Positions 16,842 to 25,281 of a stretch of 64,000 nucleotides of DNA are shown piece after piece. The stretch is from Halomonas sp. (GTDB lineage: Bacteria > Pseudomonadota > Gammaproteobacteria > Pseudomonadales > Halomonadaceae), in assembly GCF_017983445.1 (NCBI RefSeq), contig NZ_JAGOBJ010000002.1, positions 186,001 through 250,000 of the forward strand, read 5' to 3'. The notes beneath the pieces are model-generated. The model worked only from the letters and a program-made list of their open reading frames with translations, ran no database searches and was not told the origin of the DNA. The translations under genes were made by a program, and so were the position numbers. How positions within the stretch are numbered: position 1 is the first letter of the stretch; every line of letters starts with the position of its first letter.

Positions 16842-18890
16842 TTAAAAGCGTACTTCCAAACCGCCGTAAACACTGCGCCCCGGCGCCGGCTCATAAAAAC
16901 GTCCAAAGGTGCCGTTCAATCGCACGTTGGCATAGTGGTCTTCATCAAACAGGTTACGTACGCCTACGTAAGCGTTTAACAACGTATCGCCGCCCAACTG
17001 CCAGCCATCACCCACCCGCAGATTGACCAGCCAATAGCTATCGATCTCGGTTTCATTGGCGTTATCTGCGAGCATGTCACCCACGTACTGGGTTTCAAGC
17101 GTGGCAAAGCGGTGCGACAGCCCTTCCCAGGTTAACTGATTGACCCAGGTCTGCTCGGGCAGGCCGGGGATGCGGTTGCCGTCAAAGCGCTCGCTAGGTG
17201 TAGAAAACGCATCAAATTCGTAGCGAGCCAGAGTTAACGCACTGTTCAGACGCCACTGGTCAGCTAACTGCCAGCCAAGCGAAAGTTCCAGACCGTCGCG
17301 GTTGGTATCGCCTGCATTCTGGTAGAAAGTGCGTCCACCCTCATCAAAAGGCACCAGCTCATCGCGAACGCGTACCGAGAACAGCGCAACGTCATAATCC
17401 ATGGCCAGCGGCTCAATATACCCGCGCATACCCACTTCACGGTTCCAGGCTTTCTGCGGCTCGATAGACGGGTTGAACCCGCCGCCAGCCGGGTTGGCAA
17501 ACTCGGAGAACGTCGGTGTCTCAAAGGCAGTGCCGGTGTTGATATAGACCTGATGCTGAGGGCGATAGCGATAACTTAGCCCGGCGGAGCCGCTCCATTC
17601 GTTAAAGGTGCGATCGCCGCTTTGATCACCATCAGCCAAGTACCGATCATCCACGTCCAAATCCACACGATCAAAGCGCGCGCCCAGGGACAGTGTTACA
17701 TGCTCGGTGAGGCCTAGATCACCCTGAGCGAATACCCCGGTAGAGGTTGCTGTCTGAGTCTCATCGGCTATCTGCTCGCCTACGCCGCCTTGGGCATTGA
17801 CGTTGCGCCGGAAGCGATCATCATCCTGGCGGGCCACGTCCACGCCCGCCACATAGCTCAACGGCAGCTCGCCAAGCATGATGTCATGGTGGTACTCAGC
17901 GCTTGCGCCCATATAGTCGCGCTGATAGCCCAAGCGGCTGTCACCTACGTAAGGTAGCTGCTGTTCGAAATCGCGCCGAGCGATAAAACCTTTCAGATAG
18001 AACTCACCCGGACCTGCGGACAAATCCTCATACTGCAAACCGATAAGCTGCTGATCGACATTTTGCCTAGCATCTAGCGCCAGTGAATTCGGCGCGGCCT
18101 GATGCCGACCACGTGCAACCTCACCGGCATTCAACGCGCCGGGGTCTTCCGAACGTGGGTTTTCCAGAAGATTCACAATCGCCGTGAGCGCCCGCTCGCT
18201 ACCCAGTTCACGGCGCAGCTTGGCATTGAGCAGGTATTTTTCCGTTGAGCTTTGATCGCGGTAGCCATCCACATTGAGTGCTGAAAAACTGACGTTGTGC
18301 GACCAGTCGCCTTGAGAGCCACCGGTTTGCAGGGATGCCTTGCGATACCCGTCGCTGCCCGCCTCTACACGCAGGCGCGTACCCGGATTTTCGCGTCCAT
18401 CGGCGGTGGTCACATCGATCACCCCGCCTGCGGCGTTGCCGTAAAGCACAGACGAAGGCCCACGAATCACTTCGATACGCTCGGCGCTATCCAGATCAAT
18501 CGCGTCCAGCTGCGCCTGACCATCGGGCAAGGTATAAGGAATGCCATCAACCATCACCGTAATACCGCGCACGCCAAACGGCGCGCGGGCGCCAAAGCCA
18601 CGAATGGCAATCCGCTGGCCCTGGGCAAAGTTATCGCGGTTCTGAACGAAAACCCCAGGCACACCAACCAGCGCTTCATCCAACCTAACGCGCTGCTGAC
18701 CCTGGGCAATAGTCTCCTGGTCCACGGTGGAAACCGCCGCTGGCGTTGCGTAAAGCTCACGCGCCAGGCGCGGCGCGCTTACTTCGACCGTAGGTAAAGC
18801 CTGCACCGATGCTGGCTCGCCCTGTGCCCAAAGGGGGCTTGAGACCGCGAGGCCCGTCAATACGAGCGACGGCGGCAACAGTTTATACAT
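16842..18890 (-). CDS. TonB-dependent receptor resembling the PQQ receptor PqqU/YncD
   Basis: A complete 682-residue outer-membrane receptor with a signal peptide ending near SSPLWA (22). Next comes the plug: PTVEVSAP, then IAIRGFGARAPFGVRGITV, DGIPYTLPDGQAQ and RIEVIRGPSSVLYGNAAGGV up to about residue 160. A 22-strand barrel follows, ending GRFYEPAPGRSVYGGLEVRF. These plug and terminal signatures are close to what I recall of E. coli YncD, now called PqqU, a high-affinity PQQ importer, rather than to ferric-siderophore receptors. The convergent neighbour is a PQQ enzyme, which fits. Its upstream region carries a 15-bp triple repeat. Family certain, substrate moderately supported. Confidence 0.75.
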   Translation of the reverse strand: MYKLLPPSLVLTGLAVSSPLWAQGEPASVQALPTVEVSAPRLARELYATPAAVSTVDQETIAQGQQRVRLDEALVGVPGVFVQNRDNFAQGQRIAIRGFGARAPFGVRGITVMVDGIPYTLPDGQAQLDAIDLDSAERIEVIRGPSSVLYGNAAGGVIDVTTADGRENPGTRLRVEAGSDGYRKASLQTGGSQGDWSHNVSFSALNVDGYRDQSSTEKYLLNAKLRRELGSERALTAIVNLLENPRSEDPGALNAGEVARGRHQAAPNSLALDARQNVDQQLIGLQYEDLSAGPGEFYLKGFIARRDFEQQLPYVGDSRLGYQRDYMGASAEYHHDIMLGELPLSYVAGVDVARQDDDRFRRNVNAQGGVGEQIADETQTATSTGVFAQGDLGLTEHVTLSLGARFDRVDLDVDDRYLADGDQSGDRTFNEWSGSAGLSYRYRPQHQVYINTGTAFETPTFSEFANPAGGGFNPSIEPQKAWNREVGMRGYIEPLAMDYDVALFSVRVRDELVPFDEGGRTFYQNAGDTNRDGLELSLGWQLADQWRLNSALTLARYEFDAFSTPSERFDGNRIPGLPEQTWVNQLTWEGLSHRFATLETQYVGDMLADNANETEIDSYWLVNLRVGDGWQLGGDTLLNAYVGVRNLFDEDHYANVRLNGTFGRFYEPAPGRSVYGGLEVRF

Positions 18891-18905
18891 GGATTCCCTT
18901 CCCTT

Positions 18906-18950
18906 TTTCTTGATAGTCTATTTCTTGATAAACGGTTTTTTGATAATTCG
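18906..18950. repeat. Three 15-bp tandem repeats in the receptor leader
   Basis: The units TTTCTTGATAGTCTA, TTTCTTGATAAACGG and TTTTTTGATAATTCG lie head to tail 16 bases upstream of the PqqU-like start. The GATA core is conserved and the ends diverge. Confidence 0.8.
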
Positions 18951-19071
18951 GCGTAACTGGGTGAACTACCAGCTAAACGCCAAGTCTAATAAAACTGTAT
19001 GTGTTCGCTAAGTGTGGACCTTACGTCTACACTTGCAAGGAGTAACGTACCGCTTAAGCAAAGGAGGCTTT

Positions 19072-19245
19072 ATGGCGTTTACTGCAACAGATCCCATCAA
19101 GATGATTTTCGCGATTATCTTGCCGCCGTTAGGCGTATTCTTTGAAGTTGGCCTTAAGGGACATTTTTGGCTCAACATTATTTTGACCCTATTTGGTTTT
19201 ATTCCAGGCGTCATTCACGCGTTTTATGTCATTTTGAAGCATTAG
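19072..19245 (+). CDS. YqaE/Pmp3-family small membrane protein
   Basis: A 57-residue protein with two membrane helices: KMIFAIILPPLGVFFEVG and FWLNIILTLFGFIPGVIHAFYVI. This is the UPF0057/Pmp3 (stress-induced proteolipid) pattern, with the conserved LPPLGVF and PG(V/I)IHA motifs. The start at 19072 is set by AAAGGAGG seven bases upstream. Relatives respond to salt and cold and influence membrane potential, which suits a halophile. Single-gene unit followed by a terminator. Confidence 0.9.
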   Translation: MAFTATDPIKMIFAIILPPLGVFFEVGLKGHFWLNIILTLFGFIPGVIHAFYVILKH

Positions 19246-19264
19246 TAATGCTTACCCCGTTACT

Positions 19265-19299
19265 CACAGCCCGAGCCATTGGTTCGGGCTGTTTCGTTT
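19265..19299 (+). terminator. Terminator after the Pmp3-like gene
   Basis: ACAGCCCGAGCC and GGTTCGGGCTGT pair (one G-T) around ATT, followed by TTCGTTT. Confidence 0.75.
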
Positions 19300-19369
19300 A
19301 GGCGGCCTTTAATCTATGGGGGTGTACAAAAAAAGCGTTGGGCGAGTGTTAGCCGCTTACGCACAAAGC

Positions 19370-19843
19370 CTAGCCTGCGTGGCGGCGCTGATGCAGTGCA
19401 TGTACTTTTTCATCCAGACCGGCGATGGGGCCTTCTACTTCAAGCGTCGGCACGATTTGTTTGATAGGCAAGGCCTTGACGGGTGACGGCGCCACGCCCA
19501 TATCCGCCAGCCAACGCCCCAACTGCTCGGATGAGCTGATATAGACAATGCGCCCAAGCCCGGCCCAACCGTGAGCGGCCGCGCACATCGGGCAGTGTTC
19601 GCCGGTGGTATAAACCGTCGCGCTGGCACGCGCCTTAAGTGTCATGTGCTGGGCTGCCCAGCGCGCCAGAGTAAACTCGGGGTGCTGGGTGGCATCACCG
19701 CTTGCAATGCGGTTGCGGTCTTCCGCCAGAATCTCGCCCTCGGCGCTGACCAGTACGCTGCCAAAGGGCTCATCGCCTGCCTCAAGCGCCTCTTCCGCGA
19801 GCGCCAGCGCCCGGCTCAGATAGATATGTTCTTGTGTCTTCAT
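19370..19843 (-). CDS. Nucleoside deaminase (CDA/tadA-like fold)
   Basis: A 157-residue zinc-dependent deaminase. The active site has HPEF near residue 54 and EHCPMCAAA near 82-90 (the PCxxC zinc Cys pair in the form CPMC). The usual HAE is HPE here, as in some relatives, with His as a zinc ligand and Glu as proton shuttle. Fold resembles guanine and cytosine deaminases; the true base is not determinable. It lies 26 bases downstream of the symporter gene on the same strand, probably co-transcribed, hinting at uptake plus deamination of a nitrogen compound. Confidence 0.82.
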   Translation of the reverse strand: MKTQEHIYLSRALALAEEALEAGDEPFGSVLVSAEGEILAEDRNRIASGDATQHPEFTLARWAAQHMTLKARASATVYTTGEHCPMCAAAHGWAGLGRIVYISSSEQLGRWLADMGVAPSPVKALPIKQIVPTLEVEGPIAGLDEKVHALHQRRHAG

Positions 19844-19869
19844 CGCGGATACTCCTGCGGGTTAACCGC

Positions 19870-21141
19870 TTACGCCTTACCGCTGACCGCGGCTGACGTC
19901 TCGTCTGCCTCAATAGGCGTCTCGCTGAGCTGTTCGCCTTCGCTGCGGGCGATCACCGTAGTGCCCACTAGATCGCCGGTCACGTTCAGCGCAGTAGCGC
20001 CCATGCCTACCAGGGCATCGATAGCGGTCAGCAGCACCACGGTTTCGATGGGCAGGCCCACCTGAGCAAATACCGTGGCAATCATGATGATTCCCGCCCC
20101 GGGCACACCGGCGGTGCCTACCGAGACCAGCGTGCCGATCAACACAATCTGCGCCATGCTGATAAAATCGAGCGGTGCGCCGATCACATTGGCGGCGAAA
20201 ACCGCGGAAATCGCAATGCGGATTGCCGCGCCGTCCATATTGAGCGTGGCCCCCAGCGGAAGGCTAAACCCGTACACGCTGCGCGAAATCCCCAAACGCC
20301 GCGCCGCGTTAATGGTCAGCGGCAGCGTGCCGGAGCTGCTCTGCGTAGCAAATGCGGTCGCCATGGGCGTGCGCGCCTCGCGAAAGAAGGTGCCAAGCCT
20401 TACCCCGAACAGACGCATGATCACGCAGTAGATCACCAGTTGCAGGGCGAGTGCGATATACAACACCATCACCATATCGCCCAGCGACAGCAACGTATCA
20501 AGGCCCTGCTTGCTGACCGTCTCGGCCACGATGGCAAACACGCCGATGGGCACCACATGCAGCACTCCCGCCATGACCTTGAGCGTGACGTTGTTCAAAC
20601 CCTCGATCACCTCATACAAGCGCTCGGCCGTTGCCGGCTGGGCACCCTGACGCAACTTCAACAGCGCAAACCCGAACACCAGCGCAGTAAAAATGATGCC
20701 CAGCAGGTTCTGTTCGGCGAAGGCGCCGATAATGTTGCCCGGCACGATATTGAGAACGACATCGACCAGGCCCGGATTTTCCGGCGCCGTGAAACTGGCG
20801 TTTTCATCCAGCGTCATGCCGCTTCCCGGACTGAACAGTGAGGCCACGCTCAATCCTACGATAATCGCCAGCGCCGTGGAGACGAGATAGTAGGCAAACA
20901 CCTTTCCCCCCACGCGCCCTACGCTGCCCTCGCGCGACTGATTGATACCCACCATCAGCGTAAACAGCACGATTGGCACGATCAAAAACGTCAGCAGGCG
21001 CAGCAGCAGATCGCCCACTGGGCCAAGCCACACCGCGACCGCGTCACCGCCGAACAAACCAACGACCACTCCCAGCAACAGTGCAATCGTGACCCGCAAG
21101 ATCAACGAAGAACGCATATACCCTTTCAACAGCGCCGTCAT
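19870..21141 (-). CDS. Dicarboxylate/amino acid:cation symporter (DAACS/SLC1 family)
   Basis: A 423-residue secondary transporter of the glutamate/aspartate/serine-threonine symporter family. The start at 21141 (MTALLKGYMRSS) follows AAAGGTGA; the frame extends 26 codons upstream without support. Family motifs are ATQSSSGTLPLTINAA (HP1 region, near 300), LPLGATLNMDGAAI (TM7, near 330) and the HP2 segment GTAGVPGAGIIM (near 370). Na+-coupled uptake of acidic or small neutral amino acids is expected. The C-terminus is acidic. Likely operon with the deaminase. Confidence 0.9.
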   Translation of the reverse strand: MTALLKGYMRSSLILRVTIALLLGVVVGLFGGDAVAVWLGPVGDLLLRLLTFLIVPIVLFTLMVGINQSREGSVGRVGGKVFAYYLVSTALAIIVGLSVASLFSPGSGMTLDENASFTAPENPGLVDVVLNIVPGNIIGAFAEQNLLGIIFTALVFGFALLKLRQGAQPATAERLYEVIEGLNNVTLKVMAGVLHVVPIGVFAIVAETVSKQGLDTLLSLGDMVMVLYIALALQLVIYCVIMRLFGVRLGTFFREARTPMATAFATQSSSGTLPLTINAARRLGISRSVYGFSLPLGATLNMDGAAIRIAISAVFAANVIGAPLDFISMAQIVLIGTLVSVGTAGVPGAGIIMIATVFAQVGLPIETVVLLTAIDALVGMGATALNVTGDLVGTTVIARSEGEQLSETPIEADETSAAVSGKA

Positions 21142-21259
21142 GCATTCACCTTTACCAAGAGAGCTTATAAGAACCCAACCACTAAAAAGCCACCCTAAGG
21201 AGCCGGGAATAAAATACAACCATTAAAGATACTGGTCGACTGCGCCATTAAGGTTTGAT

Positions 21260-22156
21260 TCACAAATCGAATACCAGTGAATGGTGCGTTGCCTGCCCGG
21301 CCAATGCACCGTCGCTGACCGCAAGCGATAGATTGCCCACGGGCATCGCAATATCACCACAGGCAAACACGCCGGGCACGGAGGTGGCTTTGGCGGCGTT
21401 AGTTTTGATATCACGCCCCAGCGGCGTGACATCCATTTCACATCCCAGGCGTATGGCAAGCACATTGGGAGCGGTCTGGGTGACAACAAACAGCCCATCC
21501 AGCGGAAACACTCGGTTATCCGCCATTACCACGTTCAAACCCTCCCCCGCCAAACACTCTACCTTCCCTCGTTCAATATGCGTGCCGCGCTTGGCGAGCT
21601 TTTCCAGCTGCTCTTTATCAGGCTCAAACGCATCGTTTAGAAACAGTGTGGTCTGCCCCCAGTCGGGCAGCAATAATGCCAGATGCATGGCCGCCACAGA
21701 GATTGCCAGCACACCAATACGCCCGCGATTCAGATCAAAGCCATGGCAGTAAGGGCAATGGAAAACATACCGGCCCCAGCGTTCATCCAGCCCAGGTAAC
21801 GGCGGCAGCTCATCCCCTACACCCGTAGCGAGAATCACCCGCCGAGCATGCAGCGGTTCTGAAGCTGGGGAGCCTGCAAGCGTAAGGGTAAAATTATCTA
21901 TTTCACCCACAATCGTGTCTACTTTGCCTCTGCACCATTCAACCGTCGGATACTGGGTAAGCTCAGCGTAACCTGCCGCCGCAATTGCATTGGGCGACTT
22001 GCCATCCTGAGTCAAAAACCCCCGCGCTCGAGAGGCGAATCGGTTACGCGGCTTGCCAGCATCAACCACTACTATATTGCGCCGCGCCTGTGCCAACTGC
22101 AGCCCTGCGGCCATCCCCGCATAGCTGCCGCCCACAATTGCCACGTCGTACATCAT
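21260..22156 (-). CDS. Thioredoxin-reductase-like FAD/NAD(P)-dependent oxidoreductase
   Basis: A flavoprotein of about 298 residues. The N-terminal FAD Rossmann motif is MMYDVAIVGGSYAGMAAGLQLA, the redox pair HCPYCHG is near 135, and the C-terminal FAD-binding piece GVFACGDIA is near 268. This is the class II thioredoxin reductase family layout at slightly below its usual length (about 315). I chose 22156 because GAGAG lies about seven bases upstream of the ATGATG. There is no thioredoxin partner nearby. It could reduce another small disulfide protein. Confidence 0.85.
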   Translation of the reverse strand: MMYDVAIVGGSYAGMAAGLQLAQARRNIVVVDAGKPRNRFASRARGFLTQDGKSPNAIAAAGYAELTQYPTVEWCRGKVDTIVGEIDNFTLTLAGSPASEPLHARRVILATGVGDELPPLPGLDERWGRYVFHCPYCHGFDLNRGRIGVLAISVAAMHLALLLPDWGQTTLFLNDAFEPDKEQLEKLAKRGTHIERGKVECLAGEGLNVVMADNRVFPLDGLFVVTQTAPNVLAIRLGCEMDVTPLGRDIKTNAAKATSVPGVFACGDIAMPVGNLSLAVSDGALAGQATHHSLVFDL

Positions 22157-22212
22157 CGTTTGCTCTCTTTCCATTAAGTGCTAATCACTCGTACCTCACC
22201 AGGTACGCATTC

Positions 22213-22509
22213 GTGTCAGAAAGTGTAGATCAGCGTGAAGGTAGCACGTCGAAAGGCTTGGAAAAGCAACATAAGTTGACTAGGCAAGAGGCCCTCTCTC
22301 TTATTAAAGGTATTCGTCCAATGCGCTATTAATGCCGCTGTCCCGTTTTCGACGGCCACGTTCTCTGTCTCGTATTAAAAGGGGAATGCCAGGCATTGAT
22401 AGGTACACCCGATGGCGAAGACGTTTATCTCGCTCGATCGCGTTTCTTACGCGACCTAACGGTCACCACATCAGACGGCTGGGTATTGGAGCAAGCCACG
22501 AACCGCTAA
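22213..22509 (+). pseudogene. Small hypothetical coding frame interrupted by one stop
   Basis: From a GTG at 22213 one frame runs to TAA at 22330-22332, then continues in the same frame to a second TAA at 22507-22509. The second part is protein-like (PVFDGHVLCLVLKGECQAL, then IGTPDGEDVYLARSRFLRDL), about 58 codons with no start codon of its own. I do not recognise the family. It looks like a gene carrying a nonsense mutation, or a remnant. It ends exactly where the convergent regulator gene begins its 3' end. A chance frame cannot be ruled out. Confidence 0.35.
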
Positions 22510-23364
22510 TCATGGCGATGGCGTTTGGTCTTCCTGAAGCCAGTGGTCAAACGCCTCTTGTTGAACGTTGTGGCTAGCGGCGTAGTAGACCAGCCGCAGG
22601 TGGCGGTCTTCGTCGACGATCAGCGAGGTATGTTCAAAATCGACCGCCCCTAAAGGCGCAAGATAAAAGTGCCGAACGCCATGGCAAGGACCGCTGATAT
22701 CCTGCCCAGGCCACCACGTTTTAAAATCCTGATCCACTTGGCTCAGCGTTTTGATCAGTTGATTGATTGCTGGATCTTCAGGCGCACGGGCCGCATCACG
22801 TTTGAAGCTGGCAAGCAGCTGCCGTGCTTGCGGTTCCCAGGGATAGAAAAGAGCGCGCGTAGCCGTATCCATAAACAGCAGCCATAACAGGTTACGCTGC
22901 TCCGGAGAATGCTCGGAGAAGCCAAACAGACGATCTGCGGCGTGGTTCCAGGCCAGCACATCCCAACGTAAATTCAACACGTACGCAGGGCGCGTGGGCA
23001 AGTCGTTCATCAGACGATGTACCAGCGGCGGTACGCTGCACCAGGTTATTCCCGGTTCGGCAGGAAGACGCTGGTGCGCCAGTAAAAACAGATGACGTCG
23101 CTCAATGGCATCGAGCTTTAGGGAGCGCGCAAGGCGGTCGAGAAAATCCGCTGATGTGCGAATATCCCTCCCCTGCTCCAGCCAGGTGTACCAGGTCAAG
23201 CCTACTCCTGCGAGTGCTGCTACCTCTTCACGGCGTAACCCCGGCGTGCGGCGCCGTTTGCCCACTGGCAAGCCAACCTCTTCAGGTGTTACCTGCTCGC
23301 GTCGGCTGCGTAAAAACTCCCCAAGCTCTGTGCGGGTACGTTTTAACGAACGCTCAAGCGCCAT
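22510..23364 (-). CDS. XRE/HTH regulator with MmyB-like ligand-binding domain
   Basis: A 284-residue regulator. The N-terminal XRE helix-turn-helix includes GEFLRSRREQVTPEEVGLP, RRTPGLRREEVAALAGVG and WYTWLEQGRD at about residues 15-65; the C-terminal MmyB-like PAS-type domain (LRWDVLAWNHAADRLFG near 155) probably binds a small hydrophobic ligand. It is divergent from an MFS efflux gene (start 23501), about 136 bases apart, so it likely controls that pump. It is intact and of normal length. Confidence 0.9.
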   Translation of the reverse strand: MALERSLKRTRTELGEFLRSRREQVTPEEVGLPVGKRRRTPGLRREEVAALAGVGLTWYTWLEQGRDIRTSADFLDRLARSLKLDAIERRHLFLLAHQRLPAEPGITWCSVPPLVHRLMNDLPTRPAYVLNLRWDVLAWNHAADRLFGFSEHSPEQRNLLWLLFMDTATRALFYPWEPQARQLLASFKRDAARAPEDPAINQLIKTLSQVDQDFKTWWPGQDISGPCHGVRHFYLAPLGAVDFEHTSLIVDEDRHLRLVYYAASHNVQQEAFDHWLQEDQTPSP

Positions 23365-23500
23365 CTTATTGCCTTTAGTAATAGTATAAATGGTTAAATT
23401 GTACCCCCTTTAAAGCCTCTCCAGAATAGCGCCTTCATCACTTGGCAGCGGTCGGCAACACACGCTAACAAGTAAATAATGATCCTGACTGGAGAGCCTG

Positions 23501-24664
23501 ATGGCATTTTCTTCTCGACTATCGATTTATCTTATTGCCTTGGGAGCCTTTTCATTAGGTATGGCGTCCTATGTCACCGCAGGGCTTATTCCCCTGATCA
23601 CCTCTGCATTTCTAGTCTCGGATGCGATGGCGGCACAGTTAGTGACGGCGTTTACGCTGGCATATGGCCTGATTTCTCCCATCGCAGTTGCGCTGCTCCC
23701 AGGCCATCAGCAGCGAACGGGGTTAATTATCGCGCTAGCACTTTTCGTTGTGGCGAATGTGGCAAGCGCGCTGGCCGCAAGCTTTGCAATGCTAGTAGCT
23801 TGGCGAGCATTGGCGGGCGTGGGAGCCGGGGTTTATCTGGCATTGGGAATTGCGGCCTCAGCGGCGCTGGCGCCTGAAGCGCAGCGCGGCAAAGCCATCG
23901 CGATCATTATGGGCGGCATGGCAAGCGGCACGGTACTGGGCGTGCCGCTTAGTCTGTTACTCGCTGAACAGCTGGGCTGGGCCTCGGCCATGTGGCTGAT
24001 TGCACTGCTCGGCGCGATTTCCCTGGCAGGCCTTTATCTTAAGCTACCCGACATTCCCGCCGCGCCTTATGTTTCACTGTGGCGCAAACTGACTATTTTG
24101 AAGCACCCTGCCACACTGACCATTTTGACCGTCTCACTGCTAAGTGCCATAGCAAGCCTTGGCATGTATACCTTTATTGCACCGTTTATGGCGGCATCGT
24201 CTTCTGGCGAAACCGCGTCTATTGCGCTCTACCTATGGGTTTGGGGCGTCGGCGGAATTCTGGGCAGCTTTTTAATTGGTCCGATTGTGGATAAAAGCCA
24301 AGGCTCCAGGGTCGTGCTGATGATTATGCTTTTATTGACAGTTTCCCTGATTAGCTTGCCAGTCACCGCCTCCCTGCACCCATGGCTAGCGCTTATGCCT
24401 ATCACCTTATGGGGAGCCGTTGGCTGGGCATTACAGGTACCGCAAAATAATGCGCTAATGCGCGTTCGCCAACAGCATGGCGATGGTAATCTCGCGGTGG
24501 CGCTGAATGAATCAGCGCTTTACCTAGGTAGCGCTATTGGGGCGGCAGCTGGCGGGCTTATGCTTTCCAATGCGTTACCTGTATGGATGCTTGCTGTCAG
24601 CGCCGGTGCGCTAGCAGCCGTCGGGGCACTAGTACAGCTCACCATGGGCCAGCGGGGCTATTAA
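23501..24664 (+). CDS. MFS transporter, DHA1-type drug/metabolite exporter
   Basis: A 387-residue, twelve-helix major facilitator protein. The start follows GGAGAG at a good distance. The N-half motif LVAWRALAGVGAGVYLALG and the repeated glycine-rich helices (GGMASGTVLGVPLS) fit the AraJ/YdhP-like branch of proton-coupled exporters. Divergent from the MmyB-type regulator, a common inducible efflux pair. Substrate unknown. Confidence 0.88.
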   Translation: MAFSSRLSIYLIALGAFSLGMASYVTAGLIPLITSAFLVSDAMAAQLVTAFTLAYGLISPIAVALLPGHQQRTGLIIALALFVVANVASALAASFAMLVAWRALAGVGAGVYLALGIAASAALAPEAQRGKAIAIIMGGMASGTVLGVPLSLLLAEQLGWASAMWLIALLGAISLAGLYLKLPDIPAAPYVSLWRKLTILKHPATLTILTVSLLSAIASLGMYTFIAPFMAASSSGETASIALYLWVWGVGGILGSFLIGPIVDKSQGSRVVLMIMLLLTVSLISLPVTASLHPWLALMPITLWGAVGWALQVPQNNALMRVRQQHGDGNLAVALNESALYLGSAIGAAAGGLMLSNALPVWMLAVSAGALAAVGALVQLTMGQRGY

Positions 24665-24937
24665 GCAATTAGTATTAAATACTTAGCACACGGTAAGTCT
24701 TCAGCAGATAAGAAAGAATGAAATATTGCCTGGGCCTAGAAAATAAATACAAAAAGCCTTTGACGCGCGAAGATAATCATGACACTGTAGCGTCAGTTGG
24801 TTAGCAAGCAGCATGGTTTCAGAAGCGTACGATCTTTTTCGGCAGCCTGATATTGTATTCCTTGTTTCACCCGCTACTATCAATCTGGGTAATACCAGGA
24901 ACATCATTACAGCGCTTATGCGCGAAAGGATTTAATC
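24665..24937 (+). promoter_or_regulatory. Cold-shock gene promoter and probable long 5' leader
   Basis: A 273-base gap with no convincing frame precedes the cold-shock gene. CspA-family mRNAs commonly carry a long structured leader that acts as a thermosensor, and this gap has room for one. I see no exact E. coli cold-box match. GAAAGGA at 24927-24933 is the ribosome site. Confidence 0.4.
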
Positions 24938-25144
24938 ATGGCAACTGGCACAGTTAAATGGTTCAACGACACTAAAGGCTTCGGTTTCATCGCTCCTTCT
25001 GACGGCAGCGACGACCTGTTTGCACACTTCTCCGAAATTCAGTCTGACGGCTTCAAAACCCTTCAGGAAGGCGCTAGCGTTTCTTTTGACGTTACCCAGG
25101 GTAAAAAAGGCCTTCAGGCTTCTAACATCAAGCAAACTTCTTAA
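24938..25144 (+). CDS. CspA-family cold-shock protein
   Basis: A 68-residue single cold-shock domain. RNP1 reads KGFGFIAP at residues 13-20 and RNP2 reads DLFAHFSEI at about 27-35; both are intact. Opening residues [16 protein letters not shown] are typical. It binds single-stranded RNA and DNA and acts as an RNA chaperone or antiterminator. Single-gene unit with two hairpins downstream. CspA, CspD and CspE types cannot be told apart from this sequence alone. Confidence 0.95.
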   Translation: MATGTVKWFNDTKGFGFIAPSDGSDDLFAHFSEIQSDGFKTLQEGASVSFDVTQGKKGLQASNIKQTS

Positions 25145-25166
25145 TATTTATTATTAAGTGTTTGTT

Positions 25167-25211
25167 CAGACCTTAGGGTCTGACTGACAAGGCCCGCTTC
25201 GGCGGGCCTTG
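25167..25211 (+). terminator. Tandem hairpins after the cold-shock gene
   Basis: The first hairpin is TCAGACC/GGGTCTGA around TTA (25167-25183). The second is CAAGGCCCGC/GCGGGCCTTG around TTCG (25188-25211), followed by TTGCGTTTGGGTTTGG, a poor T-tract. Confidence 0.65.
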
Positions 25212-25281
25212 TTGCGTTTGGGTTTGGTAAAGTTCTAACCAAACCAAGCAAGCCGTCAACCAAGGCTTGTCTGCCCTTCTT

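Noticed and set aside
22332-22577. Arg-rich frame MPLSRFRRPRSL
   Set aside because: It overlaps the other frame with better protein character and runs into the regulator gene; likely a shadow.
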